A stretch of 64,000 nucleotides of DNA from Chitinophagaceae bacterium (GCA_016720565.1 JADKKJ010000001.1:682001-746000); one strand, 5' to 3'. Counted from the stretch's first letter, positions 31,401 to 41,099 are shown. The notes: generated from the letters alone by a model not told the origin. Numbers and translations: made by a program.

Positions 31401-32603
31401 ATGATAAAGATCGGACTGATCCGCGAAGGCAAGGTACCGGCAGATAACCGTGTGGCGCTAATACCCTCGCAATGCAAATGGCTGCAGCGTAACCGGCCCG
31501 ATATCCGCCTGTTCATCCAGCCTTCCCCTCATCGATGTTTCAGCGACCGTGAATATAGCCTGGCAGGGGTAGAAATAACCGAAGACCTTCGCGACTGTGA
31601 CATCTTATTGGGCATAAAAGAGGTGCCTGTAAATGACCTGATCGCTGGTAAGACCTACCTTTTCTTCTCTCATACAAAAAAGAAACAGGAGCATAACCGT
31701 GGACTGATGAAAGCCCTGGTTCATAAGAAGATCACCTTGATAGATTATGAGTGCCTGGAGCATGAGGACGGGCAACGGATCATTGGTTTCGGTTTCTTTG
31801 CAGGGGTAGTTGGGGCTCATAACGGCATCATGGCCTATGGGAAAAGAACCGGATTATTTAATATAGATAGAGTTTATAAACAGCGTAGTTTCAGGGAGTT
31901 GATCCATAATTATTTTGGTCTTCGGTTGCCAAATATCAAAGTGGCGGTCACCGGTTCTGGTCGCGTGGCCCATGGAATACTGGAGGTAATGAACCTGATG
32001 GGTGTGCATGAAGTAGAACCATCCGATTACCTGAAAAGGCGGTTTACCTACCCGGTATACACCCAACTCCGGGGGGCGGAACTTTATACCCGCAAAAAAG
32101 ACGGGGGTTATGACCGGGAAGAATTTCACGCAGAGCCTCAAAACTATACCTGCCGATTTCTTCCGTACGCCTCGCAAACAGATATTTTAATGAATGGCGT
32201 TTACTGGGAGAAAGGCATACCCCGGTTATTTGAAAAAGAAGACATCGGTCAGGAAAACTTCATCATCCGAACCATAGCCGATATTACCGATGATACAGAT
32301 GGTTCAGTGCCTGTTAACCTGGGCGATCAAACCATCGAGGATCCTGTTTATGGAGTGGATATTGCCAGCCTTGAAAAGACCGCCCCTTACCTGGAGGGGT
32401 CAATTGATATAATGGCCGTTGGAAACCTTCCCAATGAATTACCCCGTGATGCCAGCCGTTATTTTGGTGAACAATTGCTCAAGCATGTGCTGGAAGACCT
32501 GCTTGGTAATGGATCCCAGATCATTGATAAGGCAACGGTGATCCGGAACGGGGAACTGACAAAAGAGTATGGCTATTTAGAGGATTATGCTTACGGCTCG
32601 TAG
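31401..32603 (+). CDS. Lysine-ketoglutarate reductase / saccharopine dehydrogenase-like protein
   Basis: The 400-residue product has the alanine dehydrogenase/PNT fold: an N-terminal domain starting KIGLIREGKVPADNRVALIP, a Rossmann segment with KVAVTGSGRVAHGILEVMN, and the signature VGNLPNELPRDASRYFGEQL known from the LKR half of the animal bifunctional enzyme. LGDQTIEDPVYGVD is also typical. The reaction would join or split lysine and 2-oxoglutarate through saccharopine. No second lysine pathway gene is adjacent. Confidence 0.85.
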   Translation: MIKIGLIREGKVPADNRVALIPSQCKWLQRNRPDIRLFIQPSPHRCFSDREYSLAGVEITEDLRDCDILLGIKEVPVNDLIAGKTYLFFSHTKKKQEHNRGLMKALVHKKITLIDYECLEHEDGQRIIGFGFFAGVVGAHNGIMAYGKRTGLFNIDRVYKQRSFRELIHNYFGLRLPNIKVAVTGSGRVAHGILEVMNLMGVHEVEPSDYLKRRFTYPVYTQLRGAELYTRKKDGGYDREEFHAEPQNYTCRFLPYASQTDILMNGVYWEKGIPRLFEKEDIGQENFIIRTIADITDDTDGSVPVNLGDQTIEDPVYGVDIASLEKTAPYLEGSIDIMAVGNLPNELPRDASRYFGEQLLKHVLEDLLGNGSQIIDKATVIRNGELTKEYGYLEDYAYGS

Positions 32604-32608
32604 ATTTG
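32601..32608 (+). promoter_or_regulatory. -7 box (TAGATTTG) of trmN6
   Basis: TAGATTTG fits TAnnTTTG. Its first three bases are the stop codon of the preceding gene, and the TTG start of trmN6 follows 18 bases later. Confidence 0.5.
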
Positions 32609-32626
32609 TTTATATAAATTTATTCC

Positions 32627-33355
32627 TTGGCCAATTCCTATTTCCGTTTCAAACAATTCCTGATCAACCAGGATCGCTGCGCGATGAAGGTCACCACCGA
32701 TGCCTGTTTATTCGGAGCGATAATGGCTGAGGAGGTCTCATCGAGAAATGACCTTAAAAAAGCATTGGATATCGGCACAGGAACTGGCCTTCTTTCCCTG
32801 ATGCTTTTACAGGGATCCCCGCAATTGAAAATTACCGCCCTTGAAATTGATCCGGCTGCTGCAGAACAAGCCCTTGAAAATACAGCTGCCTCGCCCTGGA
32901 AAGAACAGGTGGAGATCAAAAACGCAGACCTGCTTCAATTTCCTTTTTCACAGGAATATGACCTGGTTTTTTCCAACCCGCCTTTTTATGAATATGACCT
33001 TGTCTCGCCGAATGAAAAGATCAACCTGGCAAGGCATAATTCGGATCTTCCTCTTCAGTCCTTATTTCAAAAGGTCCGTCTGTTATTGAAAGACGAGGGA
33101 GAAGGATGGTTCCTTCTTCCCTATAAAAGGAAGGCGGAGATCCGGGATTTGCTTTCGGATAATGACCTGCAGATATTAAAGATCATCCTTGTCAGGAGTA
33201 CCGAAAAGCATGATTATTTCCGGATCATATTGAACATCAGAAAATCAGCCTCAATAATAGAAACCTCTTTGGAAGAATGTACCATTTATCAGTCGGATGG
33301 GAAATATACCGCCTCTGTTGAAACATGGCTGGCACCATACTATCTCCGGCTTTAG
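32627..33355 (+). CDS. trmN6: tRNA1(Val) (adenine(37)-N6)-methyltransferase
   Basis: Methylates A37 of tRNA1-Val. The 242-residue product has the YfiC opening FRFKQFLINQDRCAMKVTTDA, the SAM-binding DIGTGTGLLSLMLL and the catalytic SNPPFYEYDL (NPPF). A stop codon at 32615 leaves only the TTG at 32627 or an ATT as possible starts, and the conserved N-terminus needs all residues from there, so TTG is the start. Confidence 0.92.
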   Translation: MANSYFRFKQFLINQDRCAMKVTTDACLFGAIMAEEVSSRNDLKKALDIGTGTGLLSLMLLQGSPQLKITALEIDPAAAEQALENTAASPWKEQVEIKNADLLQFPFSQEYDLVFSNPPFYEYDLVSPNEKINLARHNSDLPLQSLFQKVRLLLKDEGEGWFLLPYKRKAEIRDLLSDNDLQILKIILVRSTEKHDYFRIILNIRKSASIIETSLEECTIYQSDGKYTASVETWLAPYYLRL

Positions 33356-33389
33356 TTAACTTCGTGCCCATTAATTATCCTTTCATTTT

Positions 33390-34430
33390 TTGCCAGTCAT
33401 TCTTGCCATAGAATCTTCCTGCGATGAAACATCCGCCTCGGTTTGTGCCGATGGAAAGATATTGTCTAATCATATCGCCAGCCAGGCCGTGCATGAAAAA
33501 TATGGAGGCGTGGTACCTGAACTGGCTTCCCGCGCGCACATGCAGCATATCGTGCCGGTAGTGGATCTTGCCCTGAAGGAAGCTGGTATTGAATTGGCTG
33601 CCATCGATGCCATTGCCTTTACCCGCGCCCCGGGTTTGATCGGTTCGCTGCTGGTGGGGGCGCAATTCGCTAAATCGCTGGCTGCGGCACTTAACAAGCC
33701 CCTGATCGCTGTTCATCATATGCAGGCACATGTATTGGCCAACCTGATCCCTGAGCGAAGGCCTTCCTTCCCATTTTTATGCCTCACAGTAAGCGGCGGT
33801 CACACACAGATCGTAGTCTGTCATTCACCTTCAAAACTGGAGGTGATAGGAGAGACCATTGATGATGCCGCTGGGGAGGCATTTGATAAATCGGCCAAGA
33901 TACTCGGACTTCCCTATCCGGGTGGACCGCTGATCGATAAATATGCGCAGCAGGGTGATGCAAACAGGTTCAAATTCCCGGAACCCAGAATCGCTGACCT
34001 TAATTTCAGTTTCAGCGGATTAAAAACAGCCATATTATATTTTCTTCAGAATGCAGGTACCAGTCTTTTGTACAAGGAGGAATTCCAGGCCAATACTGAG
34101 GAAAGAAAAGCTTTTATTGATAATAATCTTTTTGATATCTGCGCATCCATTCAGAGCCGCATCGTTTCTATTCTGCTGAATAAATATGATAAGGCCGCCA
34201 GGCAAACCGGCATAAAGGATCTTTGCATAGCTGGGGGTGTATCGGCCAACAGCGGACTTCGAAAAGCATTTAAAGAAATGGGAGATAAAAATGGCTATAA
34301 TACATTTATTCCGGCTTTTGAATACTGCACAGATAATGCAGCTATGATCGCCATTACGGCCTATTATAAATTCCTGGAAAAAGATTTTGTGAGCCTGGAT
34401 GTGGATGTATCCGCCCGCGGAAGTTTTTAA
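33390..34430 (+). CDS. tsaD: tRNA N6-adenosine threonylcarbamoyltransferase
   Basis: Transfers the threonylcarbamoyl group to A37 of ANN-decoding tRNAs. The 346-residue product has ILAIESSCDETSASVC, the iron-binding HHMQAHVLAN (HxxxH), LTVSGGHTQIV, GEAFDKSAKILGLPYPGGP and a C-terminal TDNAAMIA. The reading frame begins with TTG; no ATG or GTG lies between the upstream stop and the conserved N-terminus. Converges on the permease gene with a four-base gap. Confidence 0.97.
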   Translation: MPVILAIESSCDETSASVCADGKILSNHIASQAVHEKYGGVVPELASRAHMQHIVPVVDLALKEAGIELAAIDAIAFTRAPGLIGSLLVGAQFAKSLAAALNKPLIAVHHMQAHVLANLIPERRPSFPFLCLTVSGGHTQIVVCHSPSKLEVIGETIDDAAGEAFDKSAKILGLPYPGGPLIDKYAQQGDANRFKFPEPRIADLNFSFSGLKTAILYFLQNAGTSLLYKEEFQANTEERKAFIDNNLFDICASIQSRIVSILLNKYDKAARQTGIKDLCIAGGVSANSGLRKAFKEMGDKNGYNTFIPAFEYCTDNAAMIAITAYYKFLEKDFVSLDVDVSARGSF

Positions 34431-34434
34431 TAAA

Positions 34435-35685
34435 CTATTTACTCCTGATCGCCGCAACCGGATCCATTCTTGCAGCCTGTCTTGCCGGAATGAATCCAGC
34501 CAGCACCCCCACGAAAATGCAGATGCCAATGGCCATGATCACATTGGAACTGGATATGAAAACAGGAAAATCCAGGAGGTTGGTAAGTACCTTGGTAAGC
34601 AGGAAGACAAGGGTTAATCCGATGATACCACCTATAATGCAAAGGAAAGCAGACTCCAGTAAGAATTCTATCAGTATAATATGACTCTTGGCACCAACGG
34701 CCTTTTTCAATCCGATCTGGTTGGTTCTTTCCCTCACTGAAACGAACATGATATTTGCCACGCCGAACATGCCAACAATAAGCGAAAGCGCCGCAATGGC
34801 CCATCCACCTATATTTAAGCTGACAAACGCGGAACCGATGGCATCGCTGAAATCATTGATATCATTTAAGGCAAAATCTTCTTCTTTTGTGGGAGGCAGT
34901 TTATGCAAAGCCCTCATGGTGCCCATCAGGTCATTTTTCAGCGCCTTGCTGTTCATGTTATCTGTGCCCTGCACCAGGATCACAGGGTCGGCCCTTTTCT
35001 CATCCATCAGGTTTCGTGCATAGCGATAAGAGGTGAATACGCTCTGATCATATTGCCATCCGCCGATCAGGGTCTTTCCCTGTTTTTTGATCACGCCTGC
35101 CACAAAGATCTTCTTGTCTTTTACCGTTATAGTTTTTCCCACTGCGTATTCTGCTGTGCCAAATAGTTTTTCAGCCACCTCATTACCGATCACCGCTACC
35201 GGTGTTCCGGTTGAAAAATCGGAGCCCGATAAAAAACGGCCGTACCTGATCTCGATCACCTGGATCTCAGGGAACTCTTCATTGATCCCATAAATATTTA
35301 CACCGGAAACTTTATTTTCTTTATAGATCGCCTCACTGGAAATACTGATCTTGAACCCTACAAATTTTGCACCCGGGGTTCTGTCCTTGATCTGTTTTAC
35401 TTCATAATATTTTGGAGTGGGCCTGTTCACATATTTCCACCATGCATTACCAGGTCCACCTGAGTAATCCCATTTATCAACAAAAATGGTATTGCTTCCC
35501 AGCGATTTTACCTCATTCTGGATATTCTGCTCCAGGCTGTTCACGGTAGCCAGTACGCCGATAATACAGAAAATACCAATGGTCACGCCAAAAAGGGAAA
35601 GGAAAGTGCGGAGTTTGTTCTTCCATAATTCCTGCAGGGCCATTATAAAACTGCTGCCGACTATTTCTATGGATCTGCGAATCAT
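34435..35685 (-). CDS. MacB/FtsX-type ABC transporter permease
   Basis: The 416-residue product has an N-terminal membrane helix after LQELWKNKLRTFLSLFGVTIGIF, a large extracytoplasmic MacB core domain and three C-terminal helices, with the family motif VRERTNQIGLKKAVGA between them and the end FIPARQAARMDPVAAIRSK. Such permeases couple to an ATPase and move lipoproteins, peptides or drugs out of the inner membrane. No ATPase gene adjoins, so its partner lies elsewhere. Confidence 0.93.
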   Translation of the reverse strand: MIRRSIEIVGSSFIMALQELWKNKLRTFLSLFGVTIGIFCIIGVLATVNSLEQNIQNEVKSLGSNTIFVDKWDYSGGPGNAWWKYVNRPTPKYYEVKQIKDRTPGAKFVGFKISISSEAIYKENKVSGVNIYGINEEFPEIQVIEIRYGRFLSGSDFSTGTPVAVIGNEVAEKLFGTAEYAVGKTITVKDKKIFVAGVIKKQGKTLIGGWQYDQSVFTSYRYARNLMDEKRADPVILVQGTDNMNSKALKNDLMGTMRALHKLPPTKEEDFALNDINDFSDAIGSAFVSLNIGGWAIAALSLIVGMFGVANIMFVSVRERTNQIGLKKAVGAKSHIILIEFLLESAFLCIIGGIIGLTLVFLLTKVLTNLLDFPVFISSSNVIMAIGICIFVGVLAGFIPARQAARMDPVAAIRSK

Positions 35686-35737
35686 AGGACAAAGGTAAGG
35701 AGCTATAGTTTGTTAACCGGAACTGGTGCTTAACCCG

Positions 35738-35745
35738 TATTTTTG
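35738..35745 (+). promoter_or_regulatory. -7 box (TATTTTTG) of prfC
   Basis: TATTTTTG fits TAnnTTTG and lies 13 bases before the prfC ATG at 35759, followed by CG as in several other boxes in this window. Confidence 0.55.
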
Positions 35746-35758
35746 CGCCGCATTTACC

Positions 35759-37351
35759 ATGAAATATCACAACGAAATAATCAGAAGAAGGACTTTCGCG
35801 ATCATCTCTCACCCGGACGCCGGTAAGACCACGCTGACCGAAAAATTCCTGCTGTTTGGAGGGGCCATACAGGTTGCTGGGGCTGTTAAAAGCAATAAGA
35901 TCAAGAAACATGCTACCAGCGATTTTATGGAGATCGAGAGGCAAAGGGGTATTTCTGTGGCCACCTCCGTAATGAGCTTTGAATACCGGAATACCCTGAT
36001 CAACCTGCTGGATACGCCGGGTCACAAGGATTTTGCAGAAGATACTTACCGCACGCTTACCGCCGTGGATTCCGTTATCCTGGTGGTAGACTCCGTGAAT
36101 GGCGTTGAGGAGCAGACCCGCCGGCTCATGGAGGTATGCCGCATGCGTGATACACCGGTGATCGTTTTTGTAAATAAAATGGATCGCGACGGCAAGAACC
36201 GTTTCGATATCCTGGAAGAAATAGAAAAAGAACTGAGTATCGGGCTTCATCCCATGACCTGGCCCATCAATAGCGGTAAAGAATTTAAGGGCGTATATAA
36301 TCTCCATTCCAAAAGCCTGCGCCTGTTTACGGCCAATACCAAAGCAATGGAAGATGATGTGATCGCCATTGACGATCTGCATACCGACCTGCTTGACCAG
36401 AAGCTGGGAGAGAAAGATGCCAATCAGCTCAGGGAAGATGTGGAACTGGTGGATGGGGTACATGGTCAATTAAAGGTGGATGAATATCTGGCCGGAAAAG
36501 TAGCGCCTGTATTCTTTGGTTCTGCCATTAATAATTTTGGTGTGAAGGAAATGCTGGACACGTTTATTACTATTGCGCCAACCCCGCGCAGTCGCGAGAC
36601 CACGGCCCGCAAAGTGGATGTGGAAGAGGATAAACTCAGCGGTTTTATTTTTAAGATTCATGCCAACCTGGATCCCAAACACAGGGACCGTATCGCTTTC
36701 TTAAGGGTCTGCTCAGGCAAGTTTGAAAGGAATAAATATTTTCATCATGTACGGCTTGATAAGGAAGTTCGCTTCAGCAATCCTTATTCTTTCATGGCCC
36801 GCGATAAAAGCATTATAGAAGATGCCTATGCCGGTGATGTGGTAGGCTTATTTGATACCGGAAATTTTAAGATCGGGGATACGCTTACTGAAGGGGAAGA
36901 TTTTTATTTCACAGGAATACCCTCTTTTTCGCCAGAGATCTTCAAGGAAGTGGTGAACAAGGATCCGATGAAGACCAAACAGCTGGAAAAAGGATTGATG
37001 CAATTGACCGATGAAGGGGTGGCCCAGCTATTCACCCAGTTCGGTGGTAACAAAAAGATCATCGGTTGCGTGGGAGAACTGCAGTTCGAAGTGATACAAT
37101 ATCGCCTGCTGCAGGAATATGGGGCCTCTGTTCAATTCAATACACTTCCATTTTATAAAGCCTGCTGGCTTACCAGTGATGAACCAGCTAAATTGCAGGA
37201 CTTCTCCCGATTCAAACAGGCCAATATTGCGGAAGATAAAGACGGTCATATGGTTTACCTGGCCCAGAGTGAATGGTTCCTGAATACAGAAAGAACAAAT
37301 AACCCGGCCATCCTGTTTCATTTTACCTCAGAGATCCATAAGGAAAATTAA
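35759..37351 (+). CDS. prfC: Peptide chain release factor 3
   Basis: GTPase that removes RF1 or RF2 from the ribosome after termination. The 530-residue product has the G1 motif SHPDAGKTTLTEK, the RF3-typical RGISVATSVM, G3 DTPGHKDFAEDTYRTL, G4 NKMDRDGKNRF, and C-terminal domains with KIHANLDPKHRDRIAFLRV. ATG 35759 gives the usual N-terminus; the frame is open to 35726 without a better start. Followed one base later by a GNAT gene. Confidence 0.97.
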   Translation: MKYHNEIIRRRTFAIISHPDAGKTTLTEKFLLFGGAIQVAGAVKSNKIKKHATSDFMEIERQRGISVATSVMSFEYRNTLINLLDTPGHKDFAEDTYRTLTAVDSVILVVDSVNGVEEQTRRLMEVCRMRDTPVIVFVNKMDRDGKNRFDILEEIEKELSIGLHPMTWPINSGKEFKGVYNLHSKSLRLFTANTKAMEDDVIAIDDLHTDLLDQKLGEKDANQLREDVELVDGVHGQLKVDEYLAGKVAPVFFGSAINNFGVKEMLDTFITIAPTPRSRETTARKVDVEEDKLSGFIFKIHANLDPKHRDRIAFLRVCSGKFERNKYFHHVRLDKEVRFSNPYSFMARDKSIIEDAYAGDVVGLFDTGNFKIGDTLTEGEDFYFTGIPSFSPEIFKEVVNKDPMKTKQLEKGLMQLTDEGVAQLFTQFGGNKKIIGCVGELQFEVIQYRLLQEYGASVQFNTLPFYKACWLTSDEPAKLQDFSRFKQANIAEDKDGHMVYLAQSEWFLNTERTNNPAILFHFTSEIHKEN

Positions 37352-37352
37352 A

Positions 37353-37856
37353 ATGATCATTTTTTCCACTCCCCGCCTCCTGGTCAGGAGATTTACCCAA
37401 TTCGATAAGGACGCTTATTTCCATGTAAGTGGTTCCGAAGAGGTAATGCGTTATATCCGATCCGCTAGCACCAGGGAAGAGAATGATCAGTTCATCGTTA
37501 ATGTGATCGAAGATTATAAGAAGGTTCCCAACCGCGGAAGATGGGCCGTAGTAGAAAAAGTGACCAGTCGCTTAATAGGTTCTTTTGCGATCATTCCGAT
37601 CCCTTCACAACCTGAAAAAACACAGTTAGGCTATGCTTTCATACCCGAAGTATGGGGCAGGGGTTTGGCCTCCGAACTGGCAATGGCAGGTTTAGCCTGG
37701 ATCATGGAAACAGATGATCTACCGGTCATTTATGGAGTGACCGAAATACCTAATATCCCGTCACAAAAAGTCTTGTTGAAAGCAGGGTTTATTTCGCATG
37801 GTTCTTTTATAGATGGAGGAAAAGAACTGCTGATATTTAAGGCAGAGCGAATCTGA
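37353..37856 (+). CDS. GNAT family N-acetyltransferase
   Basis: The 167-residue product matches the RimJ/RimL type: IIFSTPRLLVRRFTQFDKDAYF, LIGSFAIIPIPSQPEKTQLGYAFIPEVWGRGLASE with acetyl-CoA binding at the glycine turn, and PNIPSQKVLLKAGF. It would acetylate an amine with acetyl-CoA; the acceptor is unknown. It begins one base after the prfC stop and ends directly against the purB stop. Confidence 0.9.
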   Translation: MIIFSTPRLLVRRFTQFDKDAYFHVSGSEEVMRYIRSASTREENDQFIVNVIEDYKKVPNRGRWAVVEKVTSRLIGSFAIIPIPSQPEKTQLGYAFIPEVWGRGLASELAMAGLAWIMETDDLPVIYGVTEIPNIPSQKVLLKAGFISHGSFIDGGKELLIFKAERI

Positions 37857-39197
37857 TCAGAAAAGGTTTGTACCAGTATAATTATGAGGACTGATCTTTT
37901 TCAACTCTTTCTTTATTGCATTAGTGACCTTCAAACCATCAATAAAAGTATGCATGGTCTCCTTCGTGATCTTTTTCTTTCCTCTGGTAAGATCCTTTAA
38001 AGCCTCATAAGGATTAGGATATTTCTCCCTTCTTAATACAGTTTGAATGGCTTCTGCCACCACCGCCCAGTTCTGGTCAAGGTCCTCATAAAGCTTTTCA
38101 TTATTCACTACCAGTTTACCCAAACCTTTTTCAATGGAACGGAATGCGATGATCGTGTGTGCAAATGGTACCCCGATATTTCTCAGAACAGTGGAATCAG
38201 TAAGATCCCTTTGAAGCCTGGATACCGGAAGTTTGCCGGAAAGATGTTCCAGCTGGGCATTGGCCAGTCCAAGATTGCCTTCTGCATTCTCAAAATCAAT
38301 TGGGTTTACTTTATGAGGCATGGCCGATGAACCGATCTCACCGGCTTTTGTCCGTTGTGTGAAATATTCCATCGATACATAACTCCAGATATCCCTTGAG
38401 AGGTCTATAAGGATATTGTTGATCCTTTTGATGCAGTCAAAATGGGCCGCAAGGTTATCATAGTGTTCGATCTGTGTAGTGAATTGCTGCCTGTTCAATC
38501 CTAAACGGGCGAGAAAATCATTCCCGAATTTTACCCAATCCGTTTTTGGATAGGCCACATGATGCGCGTTGAAATTTCCCGTTGCGCCACCAAATTTTCC
38601 GGTAAAGGGGATGCCGATGAACTGGTCGATCTGGTTTCGAATCCTTTCAACAAATACCATGATCTCTTTACCAAGCCTGGTAGGACTGGCAGGTTGACCG
38701 TGGGTACGGGCAAGCATAGGGATATCCTTCCATTGTTCTGCCAGCAGTCCGAGTTCTGTATTCAAATTTAGCAGGGAGGGCAGGTACTCATATTCAATAG
38801 CATCCTTCCATAGCAAAGGGACCGCTGTATTATTAATGTCCTGGGAAGTGAGGCCAAAATGCACCCATTCTTTGGCAGATGCGGCATCGCATTTATCAAG
38901 TTCCTGCTTTAGAAAATATTCTACTGCTTTAACATCATGATTGGTCGTAAACTCGATCTGTTTGATCTCACTGGCCTCGGATTGTCCAAAATCGAGCATC
39001 AGTTTCTCCAGGTGTTTAATGGTCTTTCCAGAAAGTTTCAGGAATTTTTTCTCCTGGAGGAAAACAAGGTATTCGATCTCCACCTTCACCCTGTATCTTA
39101 TAAGTCCGAATTCGGAAAAATATTCATCCAGGTGATGAACCTGTTTACGGTAACGTCCGTCGATAGGGGATATAGCGGTGAGTGGGGTTATTTCCAT
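37857..39197 (-). CDS. purB: Adenylosuccinate lyase
   Basis: Acts twice in purine synthesis, releasing fumarate from SAICAR and from adenylosuccinate. The 446-residue product has TAISPIDGRYRKQV, EWVHFGLTSQDINNTAVPL, ARTHGQPASPTRLGKE and the superfamily signature SSAMPHKVNPIDFENAEGN. Length is close to the E. coli-type enzyme. Divergent from mqnA, with which its 5' end lies within about 50 bases. Confidence 0.97.
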   Translation of the reverse strand: MEITPLTAISPIDGRYRKQVHHLDEYFSEFGLIRYRVKVEIEYLVFLQEKKFLKLSGKTIKHLEKLMLDFGQSEASEIKQIEFTTNHDVKAVEYFLKQELDKCDAASAKEWVHFGLTSQDINNTAVPLLWKDAIEYEYLPSLLNLNTELGLLAEQWKDIPMLARTHGQPASPTRLGKEIMVFVERIRNQIDQFIGIPFTGKFGGATGNFNAHHVAYPKTDWVKFGNDFLARLGLNRQQFTTQIEHYDNLAAHFDCIKRINNILIDLSRDIWSYVSMEYFTQRTKAGEIGSSAMPHKVNPIDFENAEGNLGLANAQLEHLSGKLPVSRLQRDLTDSTVLRNIGVPFAHTIIAFRSIEKGLGKLVVNNEKLYEDLDQNWAVVAEAIQTVLRREKYPNPYEALKDLTRGKKKITKETMHTFIDGLKVTNAIKKELKKISPHNYTGTNLF

Positions 39198-39219
39198 ATG
39201 CGTGATGAAAGGCTTAGCT

Positions 39220-39227
39220 TACCTTTG
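39220..39227 (+). promoter_or_regulatory. -7 box (TACCTTTG) of mqnA
   Basis: TTACCTTTGCAT occurs here and, on the minus strand, in front of mqnE (60850-60843). The spacing to the proposed TTG start is 19 bases, against 18 for mqnE. Confidence 0.55.
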
Positions 39228-39246
39228 CATCGCAAAAATAGCCCAA

Positions 39247-39990
39247 TTGGATAAGATTAAAGTAGGCATCGTTAATTACCGAAATACCCGGCCATTACTC
39301 TACGGATTGCAGCGAGCTCCCATAAAGGATAAGATCGAGCTGATAGGAGATTATCCTTCCCACCTGGTGCCTATGCTTATTTCTGGGGAGATCGACCTTG
39401 GATTGATCCCGGTGGCTGCTATTAATCAATTACCGCATTATCATATAAATGGAAATTTCTGCATTGGTGCAGAAGGAGAGATCGCTTCGGTGGCGTTATT
39501 CAGTGAAGTGCCCATGGAAGAGATCGAAACCGTGCTGCTGGATTATCAAAGCATGAGTTCCGTGGCTTTGTTGAAATGGCTGATGAAAGATTTCTGGGGC
39601 ATTTCCCCCCGGATGGTGCAGGCCACCGATGAAAATTACAGGCAGGAGATCAAAGGCACCACAGCGGGCCTGGTTATTGGTGACAGGGCACTGGAACAAA
39701 GAAAGCTGAGTTCTTATATTTATGACCTTGGTTCAGAATGGAAAGCCATCACCGGCCTGCCTTTTGTATTCGCGGCCTGGGTAAGTTTAAAACCCTTGCC
39801 CGAAGATTTTATAAAAGAGTTTGACGCGGCTAACGCAATGGGCCTGGATCATATCAATGAAATTGTGGAGGCGGATCCTTACCCGCTTTATGATATGGTG
39901 AAGTATTACAAACTGCATCTCAGCTATCACCTGGATGAAAAGAAGAGAAAAGCTATGGAGAAATTCCTTTCCCTGATCGCTGAATCATAA
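39247..39990 (+). CDS. mqnA: Chorismate dehydratase of the futalosine pathway
   Basis: MqnA turns chorismate into 3-enolpyruvyl-benzoate, the first step of futalosine-type menaquinone synthesis. The product has KIKVGIVNYRNTRPLLYGL at the N-terminus, DYPSHLVPMLISGEIDLGLIPVAA, LDYQSMSSVALLKWL and GLPFVFAAWVSL, a periplasmic-binding-protein-like fold. TTG 39247 is preferred over ATG 39205 because it places the conserved motif at the N-terminus and follows the -7 box; the ATG would lie upstream of that box. mqnE at 59.7 kb belongs to the same pathway. Confidence 0.9.
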   Translation: MDKIKVGIVNYRNTRPLLYGLQRAPIKDKIELIGDYPSHLVPMLISGEIDLGLIPVAAINQLPHYHINGNFCIGAEGEIASVALFSEVPMEEIETVLLDYQSMSSVALLKWLMKDFWGISPRMVQATDENYRQEIKGTTAGLVIGDRALEQRKLSSYIYDLGSEWKAITGLPFVFAAWVSLKPLPEDFIKEFDAANAMGLDHINEIVEADPYPLYDMVKYYKLHLSYHLDEKKRKAMEKFLSLIAES

Positions 39991-41052
39991 CTAGGCCATT
40001 TCGATCAGGTCGGAGGCCATCATTTCACTTACCAGCTGGCTCACCGAACAGGTAGGTTCCCAGCCCAATATTTTTTTGGCCTTACTGGGATCACCCAGCA
40101 ACTGGTCCACTTCTGTAGGACGATAATATCTTTCATCCACGCTTACTACCACCTGGCCCTCGGATACCGGGTATTTTGGATCATTGCATTTTACTACGAT
40201 CCCTTTTTCATGGACGCCTTCCCCTTCAAACCGGATCTCAATACCACAATGGGCAAAGGACATTTGTACAAATTCTTTTACTGTTGTGCTGATGCCGGTA
40301 GCGATCACGAAATCATCCGGTATATCCTGTTGTAGTATCCGCCACATGCCTTCCACATAGTCCCTGGCATGACCCCAGTCTCTTTTAGCATTCAGGTTAC
40401 CCAGGAACAGGGTCTTTTTCTTTCCCAGTGCGATCTCCGATACTGCCCGGGTGATCTTACGGGTAACAAAGGTTTCGCCACGAACCGGGCTTTCATGATT
40501 GAACAATATTCCGTTGCAGGCAAACATACCATAGGCTTCGCGGTAATTTACCGTGATCCAGTAAGCATATAATTTTGCCACTGCATAAGGGGAGCGGGGA
40601 TAAAATGGCGTTTTTTCATTTTGAGGGATGGCCTGCACCAAACCATATAGTTCGGAGGTGGATGCCTGGTAAACCCTGGTCTTTTTTTCAAGGCCAAGTA
40701 TGCGCACAGCTTCCAGTATGCGTAATGCACCCATTCCATCCACATTGGCGGTATACTCCGGTGTTTGGAAACTGATATGCACATGGCTCATAGCACCCAG
40801 GTTATAGATCTCATCTGGCTGCACCTGCTGAATGATGTGAAGGATACCAGCAGAATCGGTAAGGTCCCCATAATGAAGGAATAGTCTTACACCATCTTCA
40901 TGTATGTCTTTATACAAATGATCGATACGGTCAGTATTGATCAGGGAGGCCCGGCGGCGGATACCATGCACCTCATATCCTTTACTCAATAATAATTCTG
41001 CTAGATAGGCCCCATCCTGTCCTGTAATGCCGGTGATCAGTGCTTTTTTCAT
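39991..41052 (-). CDS. gmd: GDP-mannose 4,6-dehydratase
   Basis: Converts GDP-mannose to GDP-4-keto-6-deoxy-mannose, the precursor of fucose, rhamnose and related sugars. From ATG 41052 the product has 353 residues: the Rossmann motif ALITGITGQDGAYL, the active-site Thr and Tyr in QASTSELYGLVQ and YPRSPYAVAKLYAYW, and FNHESPVRGETFVTRKI. An in-frame extension to 41181 is rejected because it passes through the divergent promoter. It opens the surface-glycan cluster. Confidence 0.97.
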   Translation of the reverse strand: MKKALITGITGQDGAYLAELLLSKGYEVHGIRRRASLINTDRIDHLYKDIHEDGVRLFLHYGDLTDSAGILHIIQQVQPDEIYNLGAMSHVHISFQTPEYTANVDGMGALRILEAVRILGLEKKTRVYQASTSELYGLVQAIPQNEKTPFYPRSPYAVAKLYAYWITVNYREAYGMFACNGILFNHESPVRGETFVTRKITRAVSEIALGKKKTLFLGNLNAKRDWGHARDYVEGMWRILQQDIPDDFVIATGISTTVKEFVQMSFAHCGIEIRFEGEGVHEKGIVVKCNDPKYPVSEGQVVVSVDERYYRPTEVDQLLGDPSKAKKILGWEPTCSVSQLVSEMMASDLIEMA

Positions 41053-41075
41053 CTTGGTCCGCTGTTTAGTAGCGA

Positions 41076-41099
41076 GGCGCAAAAATACAATTTTGCGCC
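41076..41099. promoter_or_regulatory. Dyad in the gmd / DUF4254-like divergent promoter
   Basis: GGCGCAAAA (41076-41084) and TTTTGCGCC (41091-41099) form a perfect nine-base inverted repeat with a six-base spacer. On the minus strand it contains TATTTTTG (41087-41080), a -7 box for gmd. A TAAGTTTG box (41116-41123) serves the plus-strand gene. Confidence 0.5.
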
